NCBI GenBank assembly: GCA_037447655.1
Contig: JBBHKE010002948.1
Coordinates: forward strand, 227,721-276,264
Direction: 5' to 3'
Source of the DNA: Zygnema cylindricum
Lineage: Eukaryota > Streptophyta > Zygnematophyceae > Zygnematales > Zygnemataceae
DNA: 48,544 nucleotides
The notes under the pieces were generated by a model. That model was not told where the DNA came from and did no database searches. It saw only the letters and a list, made by a program, of their open reading frames with translations. The translations under genes were made by a program, and so were the position numbers. Of this stretch, positions 10,901-21,375 are shown in pieces (the stretch's first letter is position 1; each line of letters starts with the position of its first letter).

Positions 10901-13748
10901 GAGTGGACTAGAGTAAACAATGAGTAAATTAATTTAAATTTACCCACCAATGAGGTACTAAGGCTTACGAGCGAGATAAGTTGGCAAAGGTAGATATGGA
11001 AAATAATTGTTTCGATTAGATTCATGCAAACCATCAAAAACCATCTGCCAATGACGGCACAGGACGTGTAATCTGGATTAGTTGCATCCTCAGGTAGGAA
11101 AGGGACAGTGTTAGGAGAGATATTGACCTAAACACAACCCATTGGTGTAGAATACTACCGAGTTGTGATTGGGTGAGGCATCTGACTCTTTTACGATAGA
11201 CACTCTTGGAAATATAAACTTTACAAACTCGTGTAGTTTAGAATTTCTCAGTTTTGTTTATGAATTGTTGTTGAGCTTAATACCAAGGGAAAGCTTCTAC
11301 CTATATAATTGTCATATTGCATGTACAAATGATATTTGTTCCACCTCTTTGTCGATTTCACTTTTTTTTTGTATAAGTCACTACAAGGTCAAAATTGGAG
11401 ACGCGTTAGAAGAGGGAAATTGGGAGAAGGTATGGCAGTTGAGGATCAATGATTTTGTACCGTCGGTGTTTGTTGTATCATTCCTTTGATAATTTTGGAT
11501 GTTGGTCATACTTTCATGTATTTGGTTGGGACGTTGGAGAGATTTATATAAAGTTATTTTAATTAAAGTTCCGTTAGCTTAAAGTTAGTATATGTATGTT
11601 ATGGTTAATTCTAATAACAGTCCCACTTGGGTTTAGGACGTTGTGGGGAGGATTTTTCTCACATTCATCTCGAGTGAGATTAGATGGTGGGCGACTTCAC
11701 GTCGACCGAGATCCTAAGATATTTGAGAGACAAAAAGACACGGTAACTCAGCTAGAACAAGGAGAAGGACAAATCAATGTGGGGATTGGGTAGGTTGGGC
11801 AAACCACTAACAAAGTGTGCAAGTATCAGGGAAGTAATGACAAATTATATTGACGATACTAAAGGGTCGTTCAACATGACCACCCAAAAAAGATTAAAAG
11901 TTGGAAAAGATATCTAGATCTGGTCTCCCTTGCCCCCATTTATAGATCTATTTTGAAAGGGATTGGGCTCCACATACCCAAATGTATAAGGCAAAATGAC
12001 CACCAGGTATCAAACTTTATTCACTAACTGACATCGTACAATTATACGCTACACGCAAAAAATACTAGAAATTCACCAAAACGTAAACACTATAAATTCA
12101 CCAAAACATACTCTTGCCTTAGACCAAAGAGAATACGAACTAATATGCTTGAAATAAACATGAAAGCTAGCCATAAAAATGCACCAAACATAGACGCGAA
12201 CCTAGCCAACATGTTTATTCCCGCATTATATTGTAATAACGAACTCTCTTTTAAAGAATCCGAGATTGGTAACGTTAACTCTTCACATCCCATTACAATA
12301 AAATATCCTAAAGTGTTTCGCTTAGATTTTTCACATCTTTCGAGTGGTGGGTTTGGAGCCCGCTTCGGCTTGAAGATATCTTTCAACATCTTGAGCCCCT
12401 TTTTTTAACGCCTCTAACCCCACAACTTGTACTTTCTCCAAACGGGATGTGTTGAAGTTCGGTGTCTCTCAAATATGATAGGTGGGACATACTAATGGAT
12501 TATGAACCAGTATAAACGGAGGTGTTATATATGTTAGGTTAAAGTTTGGAATATTCAAATTTATGGTTTCATCATTCAATCTTTGATAAGACCAATCAAA
12601 GAAATAACTGGGATCATAATGGCGTATTATATCGAAGGAACACCAAAATTTTCCAATCGCTCCTCCTTATATGCCTCCTCAAGGTAAGAATCACCCACTT
12701 TCGTTGCATGCTTCCTCTTCCGTCTTTGTTCCGCCACCTTGATGTTCTGACATCTAATTGAACTCGGTCTTGACAATGCTCAAGGTTGGCGTCCACGGAA
12801 TGTATAAGAAATAATATTTATTTCATGAGTTTTGTTTTTTCAACGCGTGTGGACGAGGTAAAATCCTTGACATCTCCCTTTGGGGAAAGAGTGCGATATC
12901 TTCGTTTAGGGAGAACTTTGGACAAAGTAAAAAAAATGTTTCTACTCAAGGACAAAGAAACAATATTTTTTACAGGGTTGATCACGTGATTCCCTTTTTT
13001 TTTTGTTCTCACGTGCGCTAGATCGAGGAGCTTCCAAAGTGATTTTGATACCATGGTTTTTGTGACCATGGATTGTTGTGCATATTTTTCCACGGTCAAT
13101 AGCTTAATAATAGTTTTTGAATTAAAAAAGATTTGTGGGGAGTAAGGAGCTATACTAAGACTCATTAGCCTTTCATTCCTGTATAGTCTAAATCTATATT
13201 GAATGTTAAATATCAGAAAAGAGGATCTCTTGTCAACAGCTCTATAAAAGGCTATATTTCCCATAAGAGATTCCCTGGCCAAATTACAAGCCTTTGATGT
13301 GTCGAACTAGTGAGGTTTGAGATAGTTGATTCGAGCATTTTGAAATATTTACACATGGAAGGTTAGTATCATTTATTAAGGAACAAGATGGTAGACGGGA
13401 GAGGTCCAACACACGTCAAGACGTCTTAAAGTCTACATAGATAAGACCCACCTAGAAACGCACATAGTTTTGTATAATAGTTGCAAGCATTGTCTTTCCA
13501 TATTTGGTTGTAAACTCCAATATAGTGTGTGGCCCGTCGATTTTTTTTTTGACAACCAAGGCAACTTATTTTCGTCTTTATATGTTTCATGTTTTAACTA
13601 TTTTCACAAAATTTTAATGTTTTGGCACACTATTAAACGTTTTTTTCTAAGTGTCACTTTGTGAGTAAGGTTATTCGTTTGTGATTTGTGCTCTTTATCT
13701 TCCCTTGTTAACCATGGTAACTTGTGTATGGTTACAAAGCTACTTAAC
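7991..13748. other. Long intergenic region, no gene recognised
   Basis: This is about 5.8 kb of AT-rich sequence with only short open frames. It holds a G run near 8275-8287, a further G run near 8461-8471 and a (TC)n tract at about 10139-10154. Scattered TATCG-rich pieces at 9050-9390 resemble decayed ends of the hAT-like elements described below. A frame at 12389-12090 (-) would give hydrophobic stretches, but I find no family motif, no splice partners and no conserved start context. I cannot support any gene here. Confidence 0.4.
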
Positions 13749-14209
13749 TAATGTTGTGTATCGACAGGGTTTTGCCGATAATCGATACGTACCTTTTTTT
13801 TGCTTGCCGATAATCGATATACTGGCATGATATATTGAAACTGGTGTTATCGCCGATAAAAAACCGTTTACTATCGCGATAACACCGGTAGCGATAACTA
13901 TTGGCGATAACTGTACGATTATTACCGTATAATTGTATGGTTTATTCCGTCGTACTGAACCGTTGTTATTCCGTTAGACAAAGTACGGAACAGATTGCTA
14001 CACGTGGCATGCCACGCTATAAACAGTGAAAAATATAATACAGTATGTTATAAAGTACTATTATATAACGTACTATATTTTTTCCACTTATCGCCGATAA
14101 GGAATTTGTTGGTCTCGGAGCGATATATCGGAACCCTTTACCGTTCAATAACCGATAACTATCGGCATCGGCGCTATCGCGATTAGTTTCTTTCCGATAC
14201 ACAACACTA
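13749..14209. mobile_element. hAT-like MITE, family A copy 1
   Basis: This 461-bp element has terminal inverted repeats TAATGTTGTGTATCG and CGATACACAACACTA. Its interior carries the family hallmarks: CGATAACTATCGGCGATAA, GTACGGTT segments and TTGGTCTCGGAGCGATATATCGG. There is no coding capacity. I see no clear target-site duplication, and its right end abuts a second element (14210-14748). Confidence 0.8.
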
Positions 14210-14748
14210 CACCGCGCATCGTTATTAGTATCAAAGTCACTAATTTGGGTTCTTAAAATTTTGATTTTTTTCCTCAAATAGGATACATGATTTTAAATTT
14301 TCCTTGACGTTAATTGAGGTACCGTACAAAATAGCGTAAAGAACTAAAGTTCAATAAGATCTAAATAGCGTGGTGTATGGTCGATGTCAGACCGTACATA
14401 AATGTACCTTTTCAAGTGAAAATTTTACAAAAAATGAATTAAATCGGACGCGTACGCATAGGAACGTGCGCTAAAAAATGGGATTGGTTTGACACGTAAA
14501 TTAGTCTGACATGTACGGATATTTAAATTTCACTACGTTGTACGATTTTTTTTTATTTTGTACGAATACATATAATAATGTATATAATCGTACAGAAAAT
14601 TTTCCAATTTTGCTGTTCCAAATTAGCGTTAACACTGAAATTAGAATAAACCTTTTTTTTTTTAATTTTCAAATTCTTAATTAGCGTCAATGACGGTATA
14701 TTTACTTACACACTATTTAAACTTTGACACTAATAACGATGCGCGGTG
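14210..14748. mobile_element. TA-inserted MITE, family B copy 1
   Basis: This 539-bp element has inverted termini CACCGCGCATCGTTATTAGT and its complement and is flanked by TA on both sides (14208-14209 and 14749-14750). It has no open frame. It is one of the two largest members of family B. The TA duplication suggests a Tc1/mariner-type transposase acting in trans, which is an inference. Confidence 0.78.
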
Positions 14749-14907
14749 TAGTAAGCTATTTATTTCGCAAATCTTCAATATCAGACTACGCTTTTGAAAA
14801 TTTATGCGTTGCGCTACAATACTGGCCTGTAGCGTGTATAATTATTTGTTGTGAAACGATAAGGTACGGATCACTACAGTAAATTTAGTAGAGTTGAGTA
14901 CGACCGC

Positions 14908-14929
14908 TACAGTACAGTACTGTACTGTA
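14908..14929. repeat. Perfect 22-bp palindrome
   Basis: The palindrome is built from TACAGTACAG and its complement with no spacer. It lies about 280 bp upstream of the U1A/U2B''-type start codon. It could be a regulatory dyad or a transposon footprint; nothing in the sequence decides between these. Confidence 0.6.
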
Positions 14930-15035
14930 CACGACAGTAAAGAGGGTGAGCATAGTTTAGTGCGCACGCGTTAGTAAAACTCGAATGAAACCAGCAGGGA
15001 CGTGAAAATAACCAAAGAAGCCCCAAACCCGACGT

Positions 15036-15208
15036 TTCATTTTCTTCACTTGTTCTCCCTCTCGTCTTCCTCTCTATCTCTCCTCTCCATGGAAGTGTTG
15101 CCATCGTTGTGCCTTTGATGCTAGGATATGGTTGCTTGACGACAGTAAACCCGTGTGCTGCCCGTACACTGCGCTGTCGCCACAGATTTGTGCTCTGAAG
15201 CTCGCAAC
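15036..15208 (+). promoter_or_regulatory. Leader of the U1A/U2B''-type gene: pyrimidine patch and two upstream ORFs
   Basis: A C/T-rich stretch at 15036-15088 looks like the Y-patch common in plant core promoters and leaders. It is followed by two short upstream reading frames: ATG 15089 to TGA 15118 (9 codons) and ATG 15118 to TGA 15198 (26 codons). They overlap as TGATG and end 10 nt before the main ATG. If they lie in the transcript they could damp translation. No transcript start is visible. Confidence 0.35.
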
Positions 15209-15554
15209 ATGCTCCGAGGGAGCGATGCCGCCCCTAATCAGACGATCTACATCAATAACCTCAACGAGAAGGTGAAGAAGGATGGTGAGAGCATCTTTTC
15301 TTCTTGTAGGAATGTCTCATTTTCCAGCTGGCAGCGACCGGGCAGCTATTCAGCTGACATAAGGTAACTGTTTTTTTGCAGAGTTGAAGAAATCTTTATA
15401 CGCTGTATTCTCGCAGTTCGGAAAAATTTTAGACATCGTTGCCCTGAAGACGCTTAAACTGCGAGGTCAAGCATGGGTGGTTTTTGACGATATTACATCT
15501 GCCACAAATGCACTCCGACAAATGCAGGGTTTTCCCTTTTATGACAAGCCCATG
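15209..15554 (+). CDS. U1A/U2B''-type snRNP RRM protein, first two exons only
   Basis: Exon 1 is 15209-15284 and exon 2 is 15382-15554, separated by a 97-nt GT-AG intron in phase 1. They encode about 82 residues covering one RNA-recognition motif. RNP2 is TIYINNLN and RNP1 is RGQAWVVF, with the [12 protein letters not shown] end typical of the SNF family. U1A and U2B'' bind stem-loops of U1 and U2 snRNA in the spliceosome. This copy mixes traits: [20 protein letters not shown] is U2B''-like, while [12 protein letters not shown] is U1A-like. A donor (ATG|GTAGGT) follows the RRM, so more exons are expected (linker and second RRM). I could not find them up to the copia remnant at 16911. The gene may have a long interrupted intron or be a 5' fragment. 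The domain is certain; the completeness is not. Confidence 0.8.
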
Positions 15555-16910
15555 GTAGGTTCATCTTGCCTTACTGTACTACTATACATGTTTCATAAAA
15601 CATCAGCTTGGCTGGATTGCAGCATTGCGATCCTAGGCTAACCAATTAGGTTTCGGGCAGAAATGTACATCCTCCTCATATTCAAATGGTAACAGGAAGA
15701 TTACAGGAAGACTGTATAATGAATTGGATCACGAGGACTCATGTCACTGTGATTGAACAGGAGTAGAAAAAGCTCGCAATGCTTCTTAAGAGGTCATTTT
15801 AAATTGCTAAGCCAGTGTTAGAGGAAAGCAGGATAAGCTAAAAATTATTAGCCAAAACACGGAACTCAAGTCTTTGGGATGTAGTGCTGCATTGTTTGAC
15901 ACAAAACACGTTGCATGTTGCTGCACGTTCCATCTTCCAACAGATGCTTGAGCAAAGTCTTTGCGGATGAGTAAGATGTGCTGTCTTCATTTTACATGTT
16001 CATTCTGAACGTTTTTAGTCACGAAACAATCTGCGTATGGACGAAATGAGTCGCTAGTTCATGCCAAGAAATCAGGGTACAAAAGTAGAGATTTCGTAGT
16101 TTACCCTGGAAAAAGTGTATTACGAAATTTGTGTCAAACATTGTGTAATTACATCAGTTCTAAAATCAAGTTTGGTCAATTTGTGGTCTATTGCTCCTGT
16201 GCATCACAAATTCTTGCATTTTTGCATTTTTGGGAATGGGGTAATTTAAAAGCAAGTAGGGAACACCATTTTGTGGAAGGCAAAATTTAGGTGGACACGT
16301 GCAAAAATATTCTACATGTGCCAAACAGTTCTTGATCGCTTATTGCTAAATTTTGGATATCCTGTTGGTCGCCGTTCTGCACTTTGCGACTGTTGTCCAC
16401 TTACTTGTGCTCGCCAGCATGTCCAGTTCTGGAAAGTTGCAGTATTTTGCTTGAATTGAGAAGCTTTCCACTTTCTCTGCATACAAGTATTAATGGAAAA
16501 TATTTAAATATTTTATATCTATATATATACATATATCTATACATATATACCTGCTTTACGAAGTGGGCTAGTTTAACGGTTTATGACCCCTAGGCAAAAG
16601 AAACATTATACGGTTAATAAGCCTCTTTTCCTGTCCGAATATTTCTTCAGTGTTTTGTCAAGACTTATCATAGACAATTCGTTTTTGGCCAATAATGGAT
16701 CGAGCCAGCTGCAAGTCTTCTTTTGTCTCCTGCTCTATCTAGTTTGTTAATTTATAATATTTTTCATTACTGCTGCTTATGAAGAATGAATCCAGAACCT
16801 GCTATCTGTTCTGAATCAACTTTCTCTTTTTTTGATATTTTCAATCATTGCTACTTATCTAAGAAACTCTGGTGTGTCTGCAGCTCTTGCAGGCACATTT
16901 GCTCTTTTGA
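15555..16910 (+). other. Putative intron 2 / downstream region of the RRM gene
   Basis: This is AT-rich and begins with a consensus donor. I looked for an exon beginning with the expected (R/L)-(I/L)-QYAK segment and did not see one. A short (AT)-rich tract lies at 16505-16550. There is no other recognisable feature. Confidence 0.4.
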
Positions 16911-17453
16911 GCTGTGCCCCAACGAGTCATGAGATATCTGGTGGGAACCACATAATTATGGTTGCATTTGGGATGGGAGCACACTAACATCACTACTTGG
17001 AGTGATGCCAGTTATGGGGACGCACCTATGAGAAGATGCGCTTCTGGGTATGTGTTGTATGTTGGGAAAGGTGCATGCTGTTGGAGCAGTAAGCAACAAA
17101 AGATGGTTGCTCAGTCTGAGTACATGGCCTCTTTTTCTGCTGTGAAAGAGTTGATGTGGGTCAAGTCCTTGCTGCAAGAACTGGGGTATATGCAAGTGGG
17201 AGTGCATGAAGTGTTTTGTGATAATCAAACTGCCATTGCAATTGCAGCTAATCCAAAACATTATTTTAAAGCTAAGCATATGGACATAGGATTGAGTTTT
17301 GTGAGGGAAAAAGTTGAGAATAAGATTGAGAATCTTGTATATAAATCAGATGAGGAAATGGTGACTTATATGATGACAAAACCCGTGCCCTCTCCTAAAT
17401 TGAAATATTGTAGAGATAATTGTGGACTTAAACTGAAGGAAAAATTAGACTAG
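16911..17453 (+). pseudogene. Ty1/copia retrotransposon remnant: end of RT and RNase H
   Basis: The frame starts in the copia segment after reverse transcriptase (AVPQRVMRYLVGTT), hits an in-frame TAA at 16953-16955, and then reads through the whole RNase H domain to a stop at 17453. Catalytic positions are visible as WSDAS, AQSEYMA and FCDNQTAI, followed by KHMDIGLSFVREKV, the usual order in copia RNase H. The domain would cut the RNA strand of RNA/DNA hybrids during element replication. Gag, protease, integrase and most of the RT are absent upstream, so this is a 3' fragment. A stop within the segment confirms that it is dead. Confidence 0.88.
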
Positions 17454-17458
17454 AAAAT

Positions 17459-17640
17459 AAGCGGAGTGTTGAAATTAATAGATTTATAGAGTATTTTCTA
17501 GGTTTAAATATGTTATTTTAAAAAGAAAAGAAAAGGACGGACAGCCTGCCTCCACCTCCTCTCTCTAGCCCCCATACTTGTTGTAATCACTAAAAGATAG
17601 AGAGGGTGGTTGATCCATGGCTGTCTTAGTTTAACAGGTA
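17459..17640 (+). repeat. Probable polypurine tract and start of the copia 3' LTR
   Basis: Directly after the RNase H stop there is AAGCGGAG followed by TGTTGAAA (from 17467). This is the expected order of polypurine tract and LTR start (TG). I could not identify the matching CA end or a 5' LTR, so the right boundary is approximate. Confidence 0.5.
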
Positions 17641-17683
17641 GTTAATTTTAGTAGGTTACTATAAATATATATGACGGACCCGA

Positions 17684-17760
17684 GATTTGATCGCGATACC
17701 TGCCGTTCGTCAAGTTGGCCGATAGGGGTCAGTTTTATCCTATTAGACTAAGACCAATGC
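17684..17760 (-). other. tRNA-like / SINE-like segment with A- and B-box matches
   Basis: On the minus strand TAGTCTAATAGG (17750-17739) fits the tRNA/SINE A-box consensus TRGYNNARNNGG. GATCAAATC (17692-17684) fits the B-box core, 46 nt downstream. The flanking arms do not pair into a proper cloverleaf, so it is not a functional tRNA as read. It may be a tRNA-derived SINE head or chance. Confidence 0.2.
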
Positions 17761-18104
17761 TAAAAGCTATATGGTATGATAGATATATATTTATTTTGCA
17801 GTAAACGAATTCATTTAACTGAAACTGTATACGGCATGCATAGATTCAATTTTGTAAAAGTACAAAGTACGATACTATTTTGAAACGGATACCATGCAAG
17901 TATTTATGACGGGTGAGATTGCATTTTGGTTCATATTCGACGGCACAAATTATCACCGGGATCCCGGAATGTTCACTTTGGCGTTTAGTGACGTGGTGTG
18001 ACCTGGCCCCACGTGGAGAGATAACATTCGGTTGCGGGAATTCCGAATAACTTACGAACGAGTGAAAAGTGGACACGCGTCCGCTTAATAGCCTTGTCGT
18101 ACAT
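17761..18104. other. Intergenic, nothing recognised
   Basis: This is AT-rich sequence between the copia remnant and a dispersed duplication. I see no splice-linked open frame and no transposon end. Confidence 0.4.
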
Positions 18105-18475
18105 AGGCCGTACAAAAGGTACACCGACATTAGTACTTTTTGGTACGGCACAGTGTTTTGATTGGTTCGTACTTCAGTAGATAGGAGTTATTTGAGGGAA
18201 TCAGGACTTAGAAAATTTTGGTAGGCAGTCACCTCTCTCTTTGAGAGTTTCTACAAAATTGGCATTTTAAACTGCATCATAACTTATCGCCTGGTTGGGC
18301 GTTTTCAGAGATTCTTTTTCCTACGCACTCAATGAAGTCCATGCTGCACAGGGGTACAGTTAGTTTGTTTGTTTGTCTGCTTGGGTAGCAGTGGTTGCCA
18401 TTGAAAGTGGGTTAGTTAGTAATTATCTAGAGGCTTCCAATATTCTGTAGTCAATGGAGGACACAGAATTGCAAC
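18105..18475 (+). repeat. Diverged duplication, copy 1
   Basis: Shared landmarks with copy 2 (19065-19462), in the same order and orientation, are TTTTGATTGG, CTTCAGTAG, a CTCTCT-rich stretch, CAGAGATTCTTTTT, and a C(A)ATGGAGG(A/T)CACAGA motif near the end. The copies differ by many substitutions and small gaps. I see no terminal inverted repeats and no coding potential. Confidence 0.55.
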
Positions 18476-18537
18476 TTTTCCACGCGTAAACATTTTACAC
18501 GTCAGGTGATAGGATAATCTCCTTGCTGAGATGACTA

Positions 18538-18734
18538 CACCACGAATCGTTATAAGTGTCAAAGTTAAAATAGCGTAAAAAAAAAATTAGTGTTATTGAT
18601 TCTACTTTAGTGCGAGAGACGTGGCAGTTTTTGGTCCACGTCCTTAAATAGCGTTATTAATTCTATTTCGGGATAAAAATCAAAATTTTAGGAACCCAAA
18701 TTAGAGTTATATACACTAATATTGATTCGCGGTG
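18538..18734. mobile_element. TA-inserted MITE, family B copy 2
   Basis: This 197-bp element has ends CACCACGAATCGTTATAAGTG and the complement of CACCGCGAATC, flanked by TA at 18536-18537 and 18735-18736. It is non-coding. Confidence 0.75.
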
Positions 18735-19064
18735 TAGCTAATCACTTGACGATGTGACCACTTGCTTCGAAAACACATAATCGGATAGTCCACGTTGTCG
18801 CCCAAAAGTTTGGAGAATCAAAAATCTTGACGAATCTCCAGTAATCATGTTTTATATATATAAAAAAAAATAGGCCCTGTACGAAAATGAGCTGAATCCG
18901 TACGGAAATGCACATTTCGAGTAATGAACCCATTTTTCACCTGATGGAGGTTCACCTTTAATACACCATTAGCAAATGTGATTGTTACGCTGTGGACAGC
19001 GGATATTGCGAAGGGAGGAACTATGGCTAATGAACTGAAAGCGGGACGGTCATACCGTACCATG

Positions 19065-19462
19065 GCCATACAAGAAGTAAAACGACATCTATATCTTTTT
19101 GTATTGTACAATCTTTTGATTGGATAGGTTCTTCAGTAGTAGGGGGTTCAAAGAGGGACTAGGATTTATGACATAGACAAATTTGGAGGCGTCTCTCTTC
19201 CAGAGTGCTTTTGTATTTATAGTCCATCTTTGGCCAGCCATAATGTATTGCTCAGGGTAGAAATTCAGAGATTCTTTTTGCGTCTGACTCAGGGGAGTCG
19301 AGCCCAAAAGAGTCGCTCCCTCACGGGGATGAGGTTGGTAAAAACATTTGCCTGATTGGGTGTCATTTATTTGGGGTAAAAGTCAACAGAAGAAATTTTA
19401 TCCTAAAGCTTCATATAAATTGAATACTCTGTGGGCCAATGGAGGTCACAGAGTTGTCTTAC
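19065..19462 (+). repeat. Diverged duplication, copy 2
   Basis: This is the second copy of the 18105-18475 unit, about 950 bp downstream, with the same landmarks (TTTTGATTGG, CTTCAGTAG, CAGAGATTCTTTTT). It leads straight into the 19461 repeat. Confidence 0.55.
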
Positions 19463-19770
19463 AAAAAAATCAATTCTTCAAAAGTACATCGAACTTGAAG
19501 TCGATACTTTGAATGTACTTCATGTTTGTCGTCATGTGAACGCATTTTGGCATTTTCCTTTTTTCAACCCCCAGGCAAAAGAGTCCACACCGTCAAAAGA
19601 ATTCATCAAAAATCGCCTCGCGACTGGGTTTCAAAGAAAGTATCACCCAAACAACGAATGAAAAACGGTCCACGCACGCGCCACACGAGTGGGAAAATTT
19701 TAGGTCGAGGGAGAGCACTCGCTATTTTTCTCTCTTCGCGTCACGTGCATGTACGGAAAAGACGAGCATG
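19461..19770 (+). repeat. Direct repeat of about 310 bp, copy 1
   Basis: It is closely related to 20124-20453 over its whole length. Shared stretches include AATTCTTCAAAAGTACATCGAA, TTTGAATGTACT, GCGACTGGGTTTCAA and GTGGGAAAATTTTAGG. Open frames in both copies carry related peptides, but these are disrupted differently, and I recognise no protein family. Confidence 0.75.
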
Positions 19771-19869
19771 TAAATGTCAATTTCAATGTCAAAGCCAATG
19801 TCAATGTCAATATCAGTGTCATTCTCAATGCCAATGTCAATACCAATGCCAATGTCAATCTCAATATCA
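19771..19869 (+). repeat. Hexanucleotide tandem repeat (CAATGT-like)n
   Basis: About sixteen degenerate copies of a CAATGT/CAATGC/CAATAT hexamer occur with a clear 6-bp period. It sits between a direct repeat and an inverted-repeat arm and is missing after the second direct-repeat copy. Confidence 0.75.
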
Positions 19870-19880
19870 TACCAGTATTG

Positions 19881-19985
19881 TTGTGCCTCGTTTTAGAAAG
19901 TGATAGATAAAAGCGATACTGTAAGAGGGAGAGGGGAGAAGCGACGACGACGCAAAATTCTGCAAAAGACCCATGAATGAAAATG
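19881..19985 (+). repeat. Inverted-repeat arm (left)
   Basis: This arm matches the reverse complement of 20487-20592 at roughly 80-85 percent by eye. Shared landmarks are GTGCCTC, AGAGGGAGAGGGGAGA, CGCAAAATTCTG and CATGAATGA. The two arms bracket the second copy of the 310-bp direct repeat, so the unit looks like a TIR-bearing element. Confidence 0.65.
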
Positions 19986-20123
19986 GAGGTCAAAGAGCCC
20001 AGATTTTTTCCGTACTCGAAACTTCTTTTATTGTTTAGGGTATGTCGCCATGCATTAAAGTATTAACTTTTTCGTGTAGTTTTCCTCAAAAACGCATTTC
20101 CGTAAGAGAAAAAAATTAGTCAT

Positions 20124-20453
20124 ACAAAAAAAAATTAATTCTTCAAAAGTACATCGAACGTGAACTCGATACTTTGAATGTACTACATGTTTGTCGTCAG
20201 GTGAACGCTTTTTGGCATTTTCTTTTTTTCAACCCCGGGGCAAGAGAATCCACCCCGTCAAAAAACTTCATCAAAAATCCCTTCGCGACTGGGTTTCAAG
20301 GAAAGTATCACTCAAACAACGAATGAAAAATGATTCACACACGAGCCACACAAGTGGGAAAATTTTAGGACGAGGGAGTGCACTCGCTAAGTTTCTCCCT
20401 GCCCGTCACGTCCATGTACAATAAAGACGTGTATGTACGGAAAAGACGAGCAT
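20124..20453 (+). repeat. Direct repeat of about 330 bp, copy 2
   Basis: This is the second copy of the 19461-19770 unit, lying between the two inverted-repeat arms. Confidence 0.75.
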
Positions 20454-20486
20454 CTACGGAAAAAATATGTCGAGGTCTCAAACCCA

Positions 20487-20592
20487 CACTCTCATTCATG
20501 GATCCTTTACAGAATTTTGCGTCATCGTCGCCTCTCCCCTCTCCCTCTTACATTATCTCTTTTATCTCACACTTTTTATAATGAGGCACAAT
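20487..20592 (-). repeat. Inverted-repeat arm (right)
   Basis: This is the complementary partner of 19881-19985. It ends in GAGGCACAATA, facing GTTGTGCCTC on the left. Confidence 0.65.
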
Positions 20593-20721
20593 AGTACTAG
20601 TTTGAAATGAAAGATATTTGAAAGGTTTTTCTTTTGATTACCTTTATGTATATTTTTATGCCAAGTCGAGTGAGAAAAGCCGAAAAAACGAAATCGGATA
20701 GCCATGGCAAAAAGTTCTTGA

Positions 20722-20920
20722 ATTTATGACGTCAACGGTGTCACAATGTCACAAAACCCTAAACATCTACAATCTCACAAAATTACAAAAATCTAGACGT
20801 CTACCACTGTCGTTGTTTTTGTTGACGTCATCGATTGTCAAAAGTTTCGTAGTCGTCTTCACCCGTCACAAAGTTGTACCTACGTCTACAACCGTCACAT
20901 GTCAAAATTTTGATTTCATT
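20722..20920 (+). repeat. Repeat related to the interior of the Harbinger-like element
   Basis: This segment is homologous, in the opposite orientation, to about 36940-37112. Shared pieces in order are TGACGTCAA, TGTCACAAA(A)CCCTAAA, CTAGACGTCTAC, GTCATC(A/G)ATTGTC and ACGTCTACA. No terminal repeats are visible here, so it is probably a truncated copy. Confidence 0.6.
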
Positions 20921-21375
20921 TTCGCACATTGGGAACTCTTTTCAAAGTGGTACGCAATATCGCATTACAGTCCAAAATACTTTGTTAAATTACCGATTAC
21001 ATGGGGACATACCCTTACAAAAAAAAAATGGTGCCGCCGCCTTGAGTTGTGCGATTTTTCAGACGTTTGTGATGGATGATGTCAGTACCAAGCACTAAGT
21101 TGTTTTACCTGCCAAGCTTGTAAGGCTTGTGTTACTACAATACTTAACAGTACAACATTACTGCCAGTAAACTTGTCTGTGTGATATAGAGTTAAGTCTT
21201 TCTTGAATTGCCTACCTCGGTTTATTCCTGTCTCAGATACTTACGGTTTATATATCTTACACGTCGACAAGAACGTAAAACCGTGTATACATACGTACGA
21301 CATACGTGCACACCAATTGAAAGTGTTCCTTAGAACACGCGCGATCCGCGCTTCCTGTTTTGTAAGCGACGGGTA

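Noticed and set aside
10642-11037. 131-codon frame on the minus strand
   Set aside because: It has no family motif, no start context and no splice partners; the charged C-terminal stretch alone is not evidence.
12090-12389. Hydrophobic 99-codon frame that looks like a membrane protein
   Set aside because: It occurs in AT-rich intergenic DNA, where T-rich codons mimic membrane segments, and an 87-codon frame overlaps on the opposite strand.
16911-17453. An active copia element
   Set aside because: An in-frame stop at 16953-16955 and absence of gag, protease, integrase and most of the RT show that it is a fragment.
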